In this document: piece after piece, positions 39,301 to 48,185 of the stretch
How positions within the stretch are numbered: position 1 is the first letter of the stretch
Layout: the number at the start of each line of letters is the position of its first letter
Virus record (IMG/VR): IMGVR_UViG_3300048838_000881
Span: 1 to 51,167 of that record
DNA from: a virus
Strand: one strand, 5' to 3'
DNA: 51,167 nucleotides
The notes under the pieces: generated by a model
Seen by the model: the letters and a program-made list of their open reading frames with translations, nothing else
What the model was told of the DNA's origin: nothing
Database searches by the model: none
Program-made: the position numbers and the translations under genes

Positions 39301-40146
39301 AAGCTAAACCCTGCTAACTTGTTTGAAAAGATTTTCCGCGTCGATTATAAGGGGCGCGACACGGTCGAGAAAGCTTTAAACATAGATATCCCGTTCGTAA
39401 ATTTTGCGACGGGCGGGCTTGTGCCAGGAAAAGCCCAGACCCCTGGCGACAGTCTTTTAAACGATCGTATCTTAGCGCTCTTATCGCCAGGTGAGGCGAT
39501 TATCCCGCGATCGCTCATGGGCGACCCTGCCGTAAAAGCAATTGTAAATGCTATTCTAAGCGGCAAGCTACAAGTTCCACAATTTGCGTTCGGCGGCATA
39601 GGCAAAGCAATTGGCGGCGCTGTGAGCGGCGCGAAAGATCTTGGCGGCACGATATCGGACGTGGGTAAAGATATCGGCGGCGGAATTTCTAGCGCTACAA
39701 AAGACGCTGGCGGCTTCGTATCGCAAGCCGGTAAAGATGCGCTTAAGAAATTAGGCATAGATCTAAATGCAGCGTGGCGCATGGTGCAAGAACGCACATT
39801 CGCTATGGTTATGCAAATGTTCCGCGAGAACGCTTTCGCAACGGGCGGCCTGGTGACGGGCTCAGGCTTCGGCGATTCGGTGCCTGCGATGCTAACGCCA
39901 GGTGAATTTGTCGTGCGGCGACGCTCGGCGCAAAATAATCTTGGCATGCTCGGCCAGCTCAACCGCACAGGAAGCGCGCAAGGCGGCGCTGGCGTCGTGA
40001 TTCAAAAGATAGAGATCAATGCAAAAACAAATCTAGACGCCGACGCGATTCGTCGCGAGGTGATTCCAGCCGTCGAGAAGCATTTAAAGCGCGCTTCACT
40101 TGACGGAAAACCTCTAATCGCCGCTAGCGGCGTCTATACAAGGTGA
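36358..40146 (+). CDS. Tail tape measure protein
   Basis: A 1,262-residue protein. Its length predicts a tail of roughly 190 nm by the usual 0.15 nm per residue. It shows long helical and coiled-coil stretches, several hydrophobic segments (residues ~290-350 and 640-760), and two characteristic C-terminal repeats, FATGGLVPGKAQTPGDS and FATGGLVTGSGFGDS, each followed by LSPGEAIIPRS or LTPGEFVVRRR. Near residues 850-920 four tryptophan-rich repeats of ~19 residues follow one another (IWMWIWDNILWPI, WLWIYETILKPI, WTWIYDTILKPV, FTWISEKIVQPI). Start is GTG 36358, within the end of the chaperone frame. Confidence 0.95.
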   Translation: MAVVNKEVRIKLTIDGDDGKSIQKISTTAENSESKFKNLGLSIIAVNQAIELASRAFQVFAGPIQDAVGSFVEAERSMGRLASTLKLTGEFSQQVIDDFEAFAAQMQMNSTLGDEQVRDLITTGKALGLTSERTKQLAQASADLAAVTGKDVQASFVELTGQLSGTAGRLGKLIPELANMNAQQLRMGEGIDIVAKKFGGFAKAEAQTLAGAFKQIQEITGDVQEVIGELISIIVGLPDKTAAVRSTLLQIKDALTDFIDTAKRVRAAIEAIDWAKIAQGVTLFALALASINISAIAAGLATLATSVAALAAAAAPIVAISVAIIGVGLAVDILIRNLTRLDELAATLLATYDSLFARLQRGFNALAIGVLTAIETTLEGLARVGVNTEKELITVRATLLGLSHDIDDINTSIESFDGTLQDAAKNIDFGIAGEAAKFLNIILGDTKQIASDIASETEDHGRALAANIKLSKEQLDVIKSIEQENTALANDIANIGASQKQQILNALDTELKLLDLKRERLILDGKISDEAERALQAQGELLKARAEKRVADIAAPQLISSDTIQKLRDGIGDGAADLAGNINGALSSVASTISAAMGAVTSVLDFAQQVIDFIPTIINKVTSIFESLTALPQTILDSLIGVMGPDGLEGGLYAAVTGFIKDFIPSLLNNLVNIVESLLMFLYDGLPAAFENLLEKLPDIMSRLLDRLPHIVENFVVAFINAMPRITIAMVEFLIMHAPRIALKMMEVFAIRLPIAIVKGIIEGAKQFIERVSAFFSGKKFKAPKWIEELPETASKALKNISKEASQIFQVKDLEDAVKGIDLAERLKTIIDDAAKKMMSAFDYLKKIWMWIWDNILWPIIGFFREVWLWIYETILKPIIDAFRFLWTWIYDTILKPVLEAFRVLFTWISEKIVQPIMTALQRIVEFIGTFAKDMVKGIWDGLKAAFSGAKTFFSEAGVWIWEGLKKALGGLGSFLKGIFDKLNPANLFEKIFRVDYKGRDTVEKALNIDIPFVNFATGGLVPGKAQTPGDSLLNDRILALLSPGEAIIPRSLMGDPAVKAIVNAILSGKLQVPQFAFGGIGKAIGGAVSGAKDLGGTISDVGKDIGGGISSATKDAGGFVSQAGKDALKKLGIDLNAAWRMVQERTFAMVMQMFRENAFATGGLVTGSGFGDSVPAMLTPGEFVVRRRSAQNNLGMLGQLNRTGSAQGGAGVVIQKIEINAKTNLDADAIRREVIPAVEKHLKRASLDGKPLIAASGVYTR

Positions 40147-40150
40147 TTTT

Positions 40151-41824
40151 GTGGCAGATATTGAACGCGGCTACCTAGAGAACGAGAACCCGGAAGGCTA
40201 CCTAGAGAACGATTATCTAGCGGGCGAGCTTGACGACGCGTCGGGCTTCCAGGTGCAAATGATTATAAATAAAAGCACGCCGCTTGGTTTTCAAGCTGAG
40301 CAGATCGTCAACGCTTCGCAAGCTGACGGTATGCAAGCCGAAATGGTTGTCGACACGAGCACGTCGCTAGGATTTCAGACGAATATGATCGCTGCGGCTA
40401 ACGTGCCGCTCGGCATGCAAGTCGAAATGGTGATCGGCGCGCTCACGTCGCTAGGTTTCCAGGTCGAGCAGGTGATCGAAGATTCAACGTTTGCCGGTAT
40501 GCAGGCATCACAAATCTTTTTAGCCGTCGAGCATGCGACAGGCTTTCAAGTTGAGGGCTTCATAACTGAGCAAGGAACGCTGGGGATTTCAGCGCTGCAT
40601 GATAAACTGCGCCACGCTATCCTAGAATATTATCTCCAATATCCGTACCTTGAAGAACCTTACCTCGTTAGCCTCATGGCCGCGTATCCTGGGCTCCAGG
40701 CTGCTATGACGATCAATAAGAGCGTGGCGACCGGCATGCAGGTCAATCAGATCATCGACCTTGTGCCCGAGGCTGGCATGCAAGCCGAAATGATTGTAAA
40801 TCAAGAGCACGCGACCGGCATGCAAGCTGCTATGACTGTTTTTGCTGAGAGCATGCACGGCTTCCAAGTGCAGCGCGTTATCAATGCGATGAACACCTAC
40901 GGCATGCAAGCCGAAATGATTGTGAATACAGAGCACGCTACAGGTTTCCAAACGCAGCAGCTTCGCGTGTTTAAAAACGGCATGCAAGCCGACATGATTA
41001 TCTATAACGTCACGCAGCTGCGCATTATGTGGGAATTTCCGTCGCGCGGCACCGAAGCGTTGCTCGGCCTTAACTGGGTAGCGTCGACCACGGCGGCCGG
41101 TGATTTTGCAGCAAGCAACGTGAATACGGATATTATCGAGCAGGTATGGCGATCGTCCGGCGTCCCGTCGTTTCAGACGCTTACGTGCGATACGGGCATC
41201 GTCCAGGGCGTGACCATAGATACGATCGCAATCCTGGGGCATAACTTTACGAAATCAGCGACCGTGCAGGTGCAGGGCTCGAACGATAATTTTGCAACGC
41301 CCCCGAACGTAACGTTCAACATGACGACCGAGCTTGAGAACATGTACTATATAAGCCCAGAATTCCCGACGATTGCCGGGCAAAACCGCTACTGGCGTTT
41401 TATCATTCAAGATACGACGAATCCGGCGGGCTACGTCGAGGTCGGAACGATTCTTTTCGGTACGTCTGAAATCTTCAGCGTCACCGAATGCTTCACGAAC
41501 CCAATCACCAGGGGGTATAAGCATTTCAAAGACGCGATGGCGACGGAAGGATTTACGACCGTATCGAACGACCGAGCGTTGAAACGCTTTTTGCGGCTTA
41601 ATTTTGAAAAGCTAAATTATTTTAAAGGAAACTTCAGAATCCTTGACGAGATGATGCGCTTTGCAAGGACAAGTCTGAAAGTTCTCGTTATACCGACGCC
41701 GCAATATCCGTCGCGCTTTGCCGTCTACGGCAAGCTCACGGGCTTGCCCGATATTATCCACGAGGGCATAGATGCGACGACCGAATATGTCGACGTCGAA
41801 TTCGAGTGGGACGAATCTTTATGA
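40151..41824 (+). CDS. Repeat-containing tail protein, distal-tail candidate
   Basis: A 557-residue protein beginning at GTG 40151. Residues ~32-290 are fifteen or so copies of a 14-residue unit of the pattern G(F/M)Q(A/V)(E/Q)x(I/V) plus seven variable residues, with one break at ~145-180. The C-terminal half is a beta-sandwich-like domain (TVQVQGSNDNF, NRYWRFIIQDTTNPAGYVEVGTILFG) that resembles discoidin or carbohydrate-binding folds. It follows the tape measure gene directly, the position of distal tail or baseplate proteins. The repeat could be a beta-solenoid or a surface-binding array. Confidence 0.7.
   Translation: MADIERGYLENENPEGYLENDYLAGELDDASGFQVQMIINKSTPLGFQAEQIVNASQADGMQAEMVVDTSTSLGFQTNMIAAANVPLGMQVEMVIGALTSLGFQVEQVIEDSTFAGMQASQIFLAVEHATGFQVEGFITEQGTLGISALHDKLRHAILEYYLQYPYLEEPYLVSLMAAYPGLQAAMTINKSVATGMQVNQIIDLVPEAGMQAEMIVNQEHATGMQAAMTVFAESMHGFQVQRVINAMNTYGMQAEMIVNTEHATGFQTQQLRVFKNGMQADMIIYNVTQLRIMWEFPSRGTEALLGLNWVASTTAAGDFAASNVNTDIIEQVWRSSGVPSFQTLTCDTGIVQGVTIDTIAILGHNFTKSATVQVQGSNDNFATPPNVTFNMTTELENMYYISPEFPTIAGQNRYWRFIIQDTTNPAGYVEVGTILFGTSEIFSVTECFTNPITRGYKHFKDAMATEGFTTVSNDRALKRFLRLNFEKLNYFKGNFRILDEMMRFARTSLKVLVIPTPQYPSRFAVYGKLTGLPDIIHEGIDATTEYVDVEFEWDESL
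40244..41020 (+). repeat. Coding tandem repeats of about 42 bp (14 residues)
   Basis: Units share the nucleotide word GGCATGCAAGCCGAAATGAT or close variants at 40786, 40903 and 40979. About half are more diverged in DNA than in protein, indicating old duplications kept by selection. Confidence 0.85.
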
Positions 41825-43572
41825 GTTCTAGCAATCGTCGCGAATATCTTACGGCAACGGTGCTTGATCAAGCGTTCCTTGATCGCTGCCAGGATAACCT
41901 TGATAACGGTCTCCATATGGTGGTCGACATCGAGTCGCCGACGGGCAGCATGATTTATGCGTCGGATAGAAATAAATACGTGGGCGGCACGTTCTACGAG
42001 GCGCTTCTCCAGTTTCCCGTGATTAAGCGCAGCCTCGGCGAATGGCTAGCGCCGGAGATTGAATTTTCAATGCTCCAGCTGGTGCTCGGCAACGTCGACG
42101 GGCGTTTTAACGAATTCATGCCGGGCGGCGCAAATTATCTAGGCTGGATTTCTCGCATGATCGACGTGAAGCTGGGGCTTCGCGACGTGGCGTCGACGTA
42201 CACGTCTATTTTCGTGGGCCGCGTCACCGATATCGGCGGCGTGCAGCGTGATCGTAAGCAGATTTCGCTAACGGCTCGCGATACGTTCGACGCGTTAAGC
42301 GTTCAGTTTCCGTCAGCCGTCTTTAGCGACTCGACGCTGCCGGATATAGACGCGAATCTTATCGGCACGGTAGTGCCCGTGATCTACGGCGACTGGACGA
42401 CGGGGCTTATCTCTGGCAAAGCGCGGCCCGACGACCCGGCGTCGCCCATGATCGACATTCCCCAGGTGCCGGCCTACCCGACGAACGGTCAAGCAGCTGG
42501 CGTACTCGCCGGAACGACGCCCCTTGATCTTATGATTTCTGTTAATGATAACGCATACCTAGATACGACCGAGGTTTACCTAAAGCGCTCCGATTCGTAC
42601 TGGCTGTTTGACGCGGGCGATATTGTCGGCGTCGCGGCGAACCGTATTTTTTCAATTACCCAAGGCGCTGGCGGTGGCACGACGCTCGTCGACGGGGCGG
42701 CCTACCAGTATGCCAACGGCGACACGTTCTTCGTAAAGGTGCGCGGCAAAGACCTCGGCGCCTACGATGATAATATTGTCTGGCAAGCGCGCGACCTGAT
42801 TCTAAGCTATACGCCCCTTCTTTCTAGCGATTTTGATGCAAACTGGGCAACGTATCGCGATAAAGCAAGCCCCGCGCAATCGAATATTGCAGGCATTAAA
42901 TCACGCATCTGGGTGCAGCAGCCGCAGGGCGTCATGAGCTACGTGCTTTCGCTGCTTGAACAAGTGCGCCTTGAAGCTTTTATATCAAACGAGCAAAAAT
43001 TAAAGCTTAACTCGCTTCATTTCGAAGACTTCACGGCGTCGCCAAGCTTTAAAATACGGAACTGGGATATCGAGGAAGGCTCGTTCAAGCCGGTGCTCGA
43101 CGATCGCAATATCTGGAACCGTGCGCGCGGCGCCTATGCTTTCAATCCGTCGGTGAACGAGAATGCGTTCGAGACGCCGATCTATCGCAACGCGGCTGCC
43201 GTCACGCAAGCGGGCGGCAAGCTTATCTCGAAGCTCGTCGTGTTTCCGAATCTTTACGTGAAATCCGACGTAGTCAACCAGCTGCGTGAAATGCTACGAT
43301 TAGCGTCTAGTTACACAGAATTTATCGACGTTACGCTTACGCCTCGCGCTATGCTGCGGGAACTAGGTGACTTTGTGCTTCTAAATGTTAATATGGGAGC
43401 AACAATATTAGAAAACGTGCCGGCCATGATACGCGAGCTTAGCTACGACCCGAAGGGTATGCGCATACCTGCGAAACTCTGGTCGATGCAAATGGTGCCG
43501 TATCCCGGCTACGCGCCGACATACACAGGAATTACGGGCGGCAATGGTGCTGCCATTATTGAAGAAACTTAA
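41821..43572 (+). CDS. Tail/baseplate hub protein
   Basis: A 583-residue protein starting at ATG 41821, which overlaps the previous stop (ATGA). A frame open 15 bases earlier has no better start. The sequence has the mixed character of hub or distal-tail proteins: ETPTGSMIYASD-type strands, a DUF-like domain with QLVLGNVDGRFNEFMPGG near residue 85, IFVGRVTDIGGVQRD near 130, DTFDALSVQFPS near 160, and a C-terminal YPGYAPTYTGITGGNGA. Its neighbours are tail proteins. I do not place it in a named family. Confidence 0.75.
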   Translation: MSSSNRREYLTATVLDQAFLDRCQDNLDNGLHMVVDIESPTGSMIYASDRNKYVGGTFYEALLQFPVIKRSLGEWLAPEIEFSMLQLVLGNVDGRFNEFMPGGANYLGWISRMIDVKLGLRDVASTYTSIFVGRVTDIGGVQRDRKQISLTARDTFDALSVQFPSAVFSDSTLPDIDANLIGTVVPVIYGDWTTGLISGKARPDDPASPMIDIPQVPAYPTNGQAAGVLAGTTPLDLMISVNDNAYLDTTEVYLKRSDSYWLFDAGDIVGVAANRIFSITQGAGGGTTLVDGAAYQYANGDTFFVKVRGKDLGAYDDNIVWQARDLILSYTPLLSSDFDANWATYRDKASPAQSNIAGIKSRIWVQQPQGVMSYVLSLLEQVRLEAFISNEQKLKLNSLHFEDFTASPSFKIRNWDIEEGSFKPVLDDRNIWNRARGAYAFNPSVNENAFETPIYRNAAAVTQAGGKLISKLVVFPNLYVKSDVVNQLREMLRLASSYTEFIDVTLTPRAMLRELGDFVLLNVNMGATILENVPAMIRELSYDPKGMRIPAKLWSMQMVPYPGYAPTYTGITGGNGAAIIEET

Positions 43573-43587
43573 GGGGAGAATATCAAA

Positions 43588-44265
43588 ATGGCAGTGAATT
43601 TGACGTTATCTAAAACACTTAGCGGCTCCGCAGCGGCAGATTCACTAGCGGGCGGCGGCACGGGCGTCGATCTTGGCTCCGTGGTGAACGGCGAGTATTG
43701 CCCGATCATATCGAAGGCGGCGAACACCGGCTGGCAAACGCTATACATTCGTCACAATGCGACGATCGACCCGATTACGAACGTCAAGACATTCATTGCT
43801 GAATTCTCGCAGACCTACGGCGGCGCTGATAGTGCAGCTGGCGATTTCGCCACGCTTGTTGCTAAGGGCAACGCGTCGGGCAACTCGGCGAACAACGGCG
43901 ACGGCTTGAGCGCGGGCCTTCGCATCGAGCACGACGCCGATTTAGGTGCCACGCTTGGCGCTTCGGCGTTTGACGCCACGCGCGCGCAAGTTGACATCTA
44001 CGGCGACAACAATACGGACGGCATTGATCTAGCGAGCGCGTTTGATCTTCACGTCGATGCGTTGATCTATGATTCTGACCCGCACGGCACGCCCGGCACG
44101 CCGGTCGACGCTTCGGCGCCCGTTACCGGGCAGATCGGCAAGGACGGCGATTCGGTGCTCGGCGATCATGCGCTCGTCAAGCTTCGTTATTATCTTGAAG
44201 AAGCTGCGCCAGATGGTGGCATAGTGCAATTTGACTTCGTGATAGGCTATAGCTTCACCGCTTAA
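43588..44265 (+). CDS. Tail structural protein (225 aa)
   Basis: A soluble protein with low-complexity stretches (NASGNSANNGDG, DDPHGTPGTPVDASA) and a GVDLGSVVNGEYCPIISKA core. Acidic (about one in six residues is D or E). It is the last tail gene before the homing endonuclease and probably forms part of the tail tip. No family recognised. Confidence 0.65.
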   Translation: MAVNLTLSKTLSGSAAADSLAGGGTGVDLGSVVNGEYCPIISKAANTGWQTLYIRHNATIDPITNVKTFIAEFSQTYGGADSAAGDFATLVAKGNASGNSANNGDGLSAGLRIEHDADLGATLGASAFDATRAQVDIYGDNNTDGIDLASAFDLHVDALIYDSDPHGTPGTPVDASAPVTGQIGKDGDSVLGDHALVKLRYYLEEAAPDGGIVQFDFVIGYSFTA

Positions 44266-44346
44266 TTCAAGTAGTTACGTAAGTATTCTATCCTCTTTTT
44301 TCTTCTTACTGTAGAGAATACCCTCAACAATATTTGAGGTGTATTC

Positions 44347-44979
44347 ATGAACGATTTTTATGTGTATGGGCATTTTAAAGGCAATGTATGCATGTATGTA
44401 GGGGCAGGTAGAGAGCATAGGGCATGGGCGTTCAATAAGCGATCTAAGCGCTGGTTTAAAGAATTTGTAAGCCCGCCCGAAGTTCGTATTTTGCTGCAAG
44501 GGTTAAGTCAAGATCAAGCAAGCGAAAAAGAGATTGAAATACTTGCAGAGTACCGTGCTAAAGGACAAGCAACAATAAATTGCACACGCGGCGGAGAAAA
44601 AGGGATAGCGTGGTCACGCGGGAAAAACTTATCTACAGAGCATAAATTAGCGATATCAGGAGCTAAAAAAGGAAAGCCAAATGGTTTAGAAGGGCGCAAG
44701 TGGTCAGAGGCCCATAAACACAAAATATCAGAATCTCGCCGAAATAGCGAGAAAGTTAAATTAGCGGGTGCTAAGATATGGGAAACCAGAAGATTAAACG
44801 GAACAGCGCAAGGGTTTACTACAGCAAAAGCTAGAGCTGTGCGGTGTGTAGATACCGGAGAAATTTTTCGTACTGCAAGAGAAGCGGCAGAAAAAATTTC
44901 AGGTAGCGATAAGCACATACAAGCTTGCTGCGTAGGGCGCAGAGCGACGCATAAGAAATTAAGATGGGAATACGTGTGA
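44347..44979 (+). CDS. GIY-YIG homing endonuclease with NUMOD domains
   Basis: A 210-residue free-standing homing endonuclease. The N-terminal part resembles a GIY-YIG nuclease (YVYGHF near 5-10, MYVGAGREHR near 18-27, and SEKEIEILAEY near 60-70 for the acidic residue). The middle is two NUMOD3-like DNA-binding helices (STEHKLAISGAKKGKP, then WSEAHKHKISESRR) and the C-terminus a NUMOD1-like repeat (VDTGEIFRTAREAAEKISGS). It sits between two tail genes, and its DNA is more AT-rich than theirs, as expected for a mobile gene. Its stop overlaps the GTG start of the next gene. Confidence 0.85.
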   Translation: MNDFYVYGHFKGNVCMYVGAGREHRAWAFNKRSKRWFKEFVSPPEVRILLQGLSQDQASEKEIEILAEYRAKGQATINCTRGGEKGIAWSRGKNLSTEHKLAISGAKKGKPNGLEGRKWSEAHKHKISESRRNSEKVKLAGAKIWETRRLNGTAQGFTTAKARAVRCVDTGEIFRTAREAAEKISGSDKHIQACCVGRRATHKKLRWEYV

Positions 44980-45428
44980 GCCAAGAAGTCCTAGTCCCAA
45001 GCTATCAGCCGGTGCCAGCTAGATTTTTTCGTCTACGCTGGCGCTTCGAGTATTCCGACGGCAAGCCGCCGCGCGTCGGCGTCTGGGACGGTGCCACGAC
45101 GAAAGACGCGGACGGCGCTTGGGCGGTCGACAAAACGAACCTGGCCTATGCGATTATCGAGGCCGAAGATCGGACGACGTTCGAGGTGCGCCGCGCGCTC
45201 GTCGTCGAGGGCGCAGCTTATGCGTCGAGCCAGTGGGAAGCCTATGCACGCGCGGGCAATGCGCTCGCGATTCGCCACGCTGTGACGCCTCGCGTACACG
45301 TAGCGGGCCTTAGTTTTCTCACGCAAGAAGAAAAAATCAGTGTCCTGGTGAACGGCACCGTAACGCGGCGCCCGCTTACCGACTACGAAAAGAGAATGAA
45401 TATCCACGAGCATAAACTTGGGAGCTAG
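44976..45428 (+). CDS. Tail-associated hypothetical protein (~150 aa)
   Basis: GTG 44976 overlaps the endonuclease stop (GTGA) and has GGGA six bases upstream; ATG 44964 in the same frame is an alternative. The product is beta-rich with repeated W, Y and R (ARFFRLRWRFEYSDG, VGVWDGATTKDADGAW) and ends in DYEKRMNIHEHKLGS. The same protein would have followed the 43588 gene directly before the endonuclease arrived. Probably a tail-tip component. Confidence 0.55.
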   Translation: MSQEVLVPSYQPVPARFFRLRWRFEYSDGKPPRVGVWDGATTKDADGAWAVDKTNLAYAIIEAEDRTTFEVRRALVVEGAAYASSQWEAYARAGNALAIRHAVTPRVHVAGLSFLTQEEKISVLVNGTVTRRPLTDYEKRMNIHEHKLGS

Positions 45429-45433
45429 GTAAC

Positions 45434-48175
45434 ATGGCAGTAGTATCACGTCTTCAGTTAAATCATCCTGCGCTTGGCACAGCTGGCGGCGCCGGTCTTC
45501 ATTCTAGCATTGAAGCTTTATATACGAAGATCGGCGATAATATGAATGATCGCTGGTACTCGCTTGCTGATTTTGATCAAGCTGAGACGGTCGACCTGGT
45601 CCACAATTTTGACTCTGATATTTCGAGCATACAATACGATTTATGGAACTTCACAGGCGGCGAATGGGTGCTGCTTACCGAAGCGACGACGCCGAAACGT
45701 TCTGATTTTTCTGTCGTCGAGAAGACTGGCGACGAAGCGACGACGCTTCAGATTACAAATAACACGGGCGGCAATGATCTAACGTTTGCCGTAAGCCTTG
45801 TGTTTGGCGTCACGCGCCTTGACCAGGGCGACGTGCAAGACGTTGACGTGCAGACAACGCCGCCGGAAGACGGTCAAGCCCTGGTGTACGAAGCCGCTAG
45901 CGGCAAGTTTAAGCCCGGCGCTTCGGGCGACGCGAGCTTTAAGCTCCAGGGGGTTACGGACCCAAATGCCACGCTAAAGGGCGGCTTTATTCTCTTAGGT
46001 GACGGTAGAGAGCTAGCAACGTATGACGGTTCCGGCTCGGCAAGCACCGACTACGGTAAAGATATAACGATAAACCTTGATACGATTTTAGGCACAGACC
46101 CAACGAATGCGACGACTTATTATCTATACATTGATCTTAACTCCCTTTCTAGTGAGGTCACACTTTCCGACAATGGCCGGAAGGTTTATGGAGTCGTTGA
46201 AGCAAATTTCCATCTTTCAACCATTGCACCAGAGCTTAAAGACCAGGTGCGCTACGTGCCCGTTGGATTCATTCGATCCGCAACAAGCGGAACGGTTTGG
46301 AGCGGCGCAGGTGCTGCGTTTGGAACCCTTGCAACAAGAGCGCACCAAAAGTATGCAGGTGAGGAAACTAATAACTACGTTTTAAATCCAAGTGCTTTGA
46401 TTAACGCCACCGATGGAGTTGTGGCGGCTGGCTCAGGTTTTACAGTAACGCGCGGCACGACGGCGGCTACGTTTGCAAACACTTACTTTGCCATTAACGG
46501 CAACACGACTATCAATAAGACTGTTGATTGGACGTTGAACACTCTCCAAGAGAAGCACAACGGCCAGTTAATGCGCTTTAGTATGCGCTGTAAACTAACA
46601 TTAGATACTGGCTCAACTGGCGTCTACAAGATTGGTTTATATGATGGCTCTGCTTACGTTGCAGGCACAGAACTGACACTTACAGATGGTGCTAACGTTA
46701 AGTGGGAAGCCTTGTTCGTCTTGGACATGACTAAGACTTACGTTGCTAGGCTAGAGTGCACTACAGCCGGTGACGCTGATGATTTGATTTTAGTTGATGA
46801 CGTTACCGTATCTCCTGAACTGACCGTTGCTGGATCTACAAAAACCCAGTGGAAAACCGCCACAGGACTTTTTTCATTTACAAATCGCGCTGGCGGAGCC
46901 TTAGATTTCACTAGAAGCGCAGAGGCTATCTTTTATGCGCAAGATGGAGAAAACCTATATCTTAGTGGGACGTTTTCTGCTAGTTCAGCAGGAACGGGAG
47001 TAGGCACAGCAGACATAATCGCAATTAGATCTGCTTCGCTAACCTTTAATTATAATAAAATGGCGAATTCGAGCACATTAGGAAGTGCAGTAGGAGAAGG
47101 CTTATGGTACGACGGCGGGAATTTAAAGGTTCTATCTTTGATTACAGATGGTAACACAACGCCATATCAAATAACTTTTGCTGAGAATGGATTAACAAGA
47201 ACTTTACGAGAAGGTGATATTGCTAATGGAGATATAGTTAATTTCCTTGTTGGCCCTATACCAATCGCCGAATGGGCTGGTTCTTCTTTAACAATGGCTA
47301 ATAGCCAAGTTGAGTATGCGAGTAATACTAATGCAAATGGTATAGCCAACACAAATTATAACTCTTCGACTACTTCCTATAATCCATTAGGAACCCCAAT
47401 CGTATCTATTGCTTCAACTACGGCAAATACATTCACTTCTTATGATGTTCTTTTACCAACGCCGCTAAAGGCGACTGATAAAGTCTATTTGGAAATGAGT
47501 AATAATCAAGTGGGCTGGACTCCACTACCCCCTCCAGTTTCTCAAGGAACATCAAGATATGGTGCTTTTTGGGAAGCGACCTCTAGCACTACAATTAGAG
47601 TATATTTTGGTAACAAGGGAGCAAGGCCAACTAACGCTACTTATGCTGGCGACGGGGAAGCATGGAGTAGTTATTCAACTTATAACTGGCGCATTACAAA
47701 AGCCCAAAATCCTATAGGTATTGGAACTGGCCTTGCTACCGCTACTCAACCAGGTGCGTTGTCTCAGATTAATAGGTTCCAGTCTAAGCATCTAACTTCA
47801 AATATTACCTCTACAACTAACCCAATAACTGATTTGACTTTTAATAACTTAGTTGTCGGAAAGTTTTATCAAATAAACTTGACAGGATTTGCTTATTTGC
47901 TCGGAAATTCTGCATCCGAAGAAGTTCGTGTCAGAGCATTGCATAACAGCAATATCATAGATCAATGGAATTTACGCGCTGATCTTGGTGCAACAGACGC
48001 CAAAGGTTATAGAGCATCAACTATATGGATTTTCCAAGCGACAGCAACAACTTTAACTTTTAGCGTTGATATATCAGGTAATGGAGCATTAAACGGAAGC
48101 GCAAATGGATACGATGCGACTAGGGTAACCCTAATCGAACTTGGATCTTATCAAGCGACTACAGCATTTACATAA
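45434..48175 (+). CDS. Large tail fibre protein
   Basis: A 913-residue protein starting MAVVSRLQLNHPALGTAGGAGLHSS. The first ~200 residues are compact and resemble the conserved attachment part of fibres. The long middle and end are strand-rich T/N/S/G segments with probable carbohydrate-binding domains (NYVLNPSALINATDG near residue 315 starts one). The coding DNA of the last third (from about 46.9 kb) is clearly more AT-rich and uses different codons, consistent with exchange of the receptor-binding part. Followed by a remnant gene at 48186. Confidence 0.8.
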   Translation: MAVVSRLQLNHPALGTAGGAGLHSSIEALYTKIGDNMNDRWYSLADFDQAETVDLVHNFDSDISSIQYDLWNFTGGEWVLLTEATTPKRSDFSVVEKTGDEATTLQITNNTGGNDLTFAVSLVFGVTRLDQGDVQDVDVQTTPPEDGQALVYEAASGKFKPGASGDASFKLQGVTDPNATLKGGFILLGDGRELATYDGSGSASTDYGKDITINLDTILGTDPTNATTYYLYIDLNSLSSEVTLSDNGRKVYGVVEANFHLSTIAPELKDQVRYVPVGFIRSATSGTVWSGAGAAFGTLATRAHQKYAGEETNNYVLNPSALINATDGVVAAGSGFTVTRGTTAATFANTYFAINGNTTINKTVDWTLNTLQEKHNGQLMRFSMRCKLTLDTGSTGVYKIGLYDGSAYVAGTELTLTDGANVKWEALFVLDMTKTYVARLECTTAGDADDLILVDDVTVSPELTVAGSTKTQWKTATGLFSFTNRAGGALDFTRSAEAIFYAQDGENLYLSGTFSASSAGTGVGTADIIAIRSASLTFNYNKMANSSTLGSAVGEGLWYDGGNLKVLSLITDGNTTPYQITFAENGLTRTLREGDIANGDIVNFLVGPIPIAEWAGSSLTMANSQVEYASNTNANGIANTNYNSSTTSYNPLGTPIVSIASTTANTFTSYDVLLPTPLKATDKVYLEMSNNQVGWTPLPPPVSQGTSRYGAFWEATSSTTIRVYFGNKGARPTNATYAGDGEAWSSYSTYNWRITKAQNPIGIGTGLATATQPGALSQINRFQSKHLTSNITSTTNPITDLTFNNLVVGKFYQINLTGFAYLLGNSASEEVRVRALHNSNIIDQWNLRADLGATDAKGYRASTIWIFQATATTLTFSVDISGNGALNGSANGYDATRVTLIELGSYQATTAFT

Positions 48176-48185
48176 GACGTTAAAA

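Noticed and set aside
39345-39968. Leftward 207-residue frame at the end of the tape measure
   Set aside because: Proline- and serine-rich antisense reading of the glycine-rich repeats; no evidence of expression.
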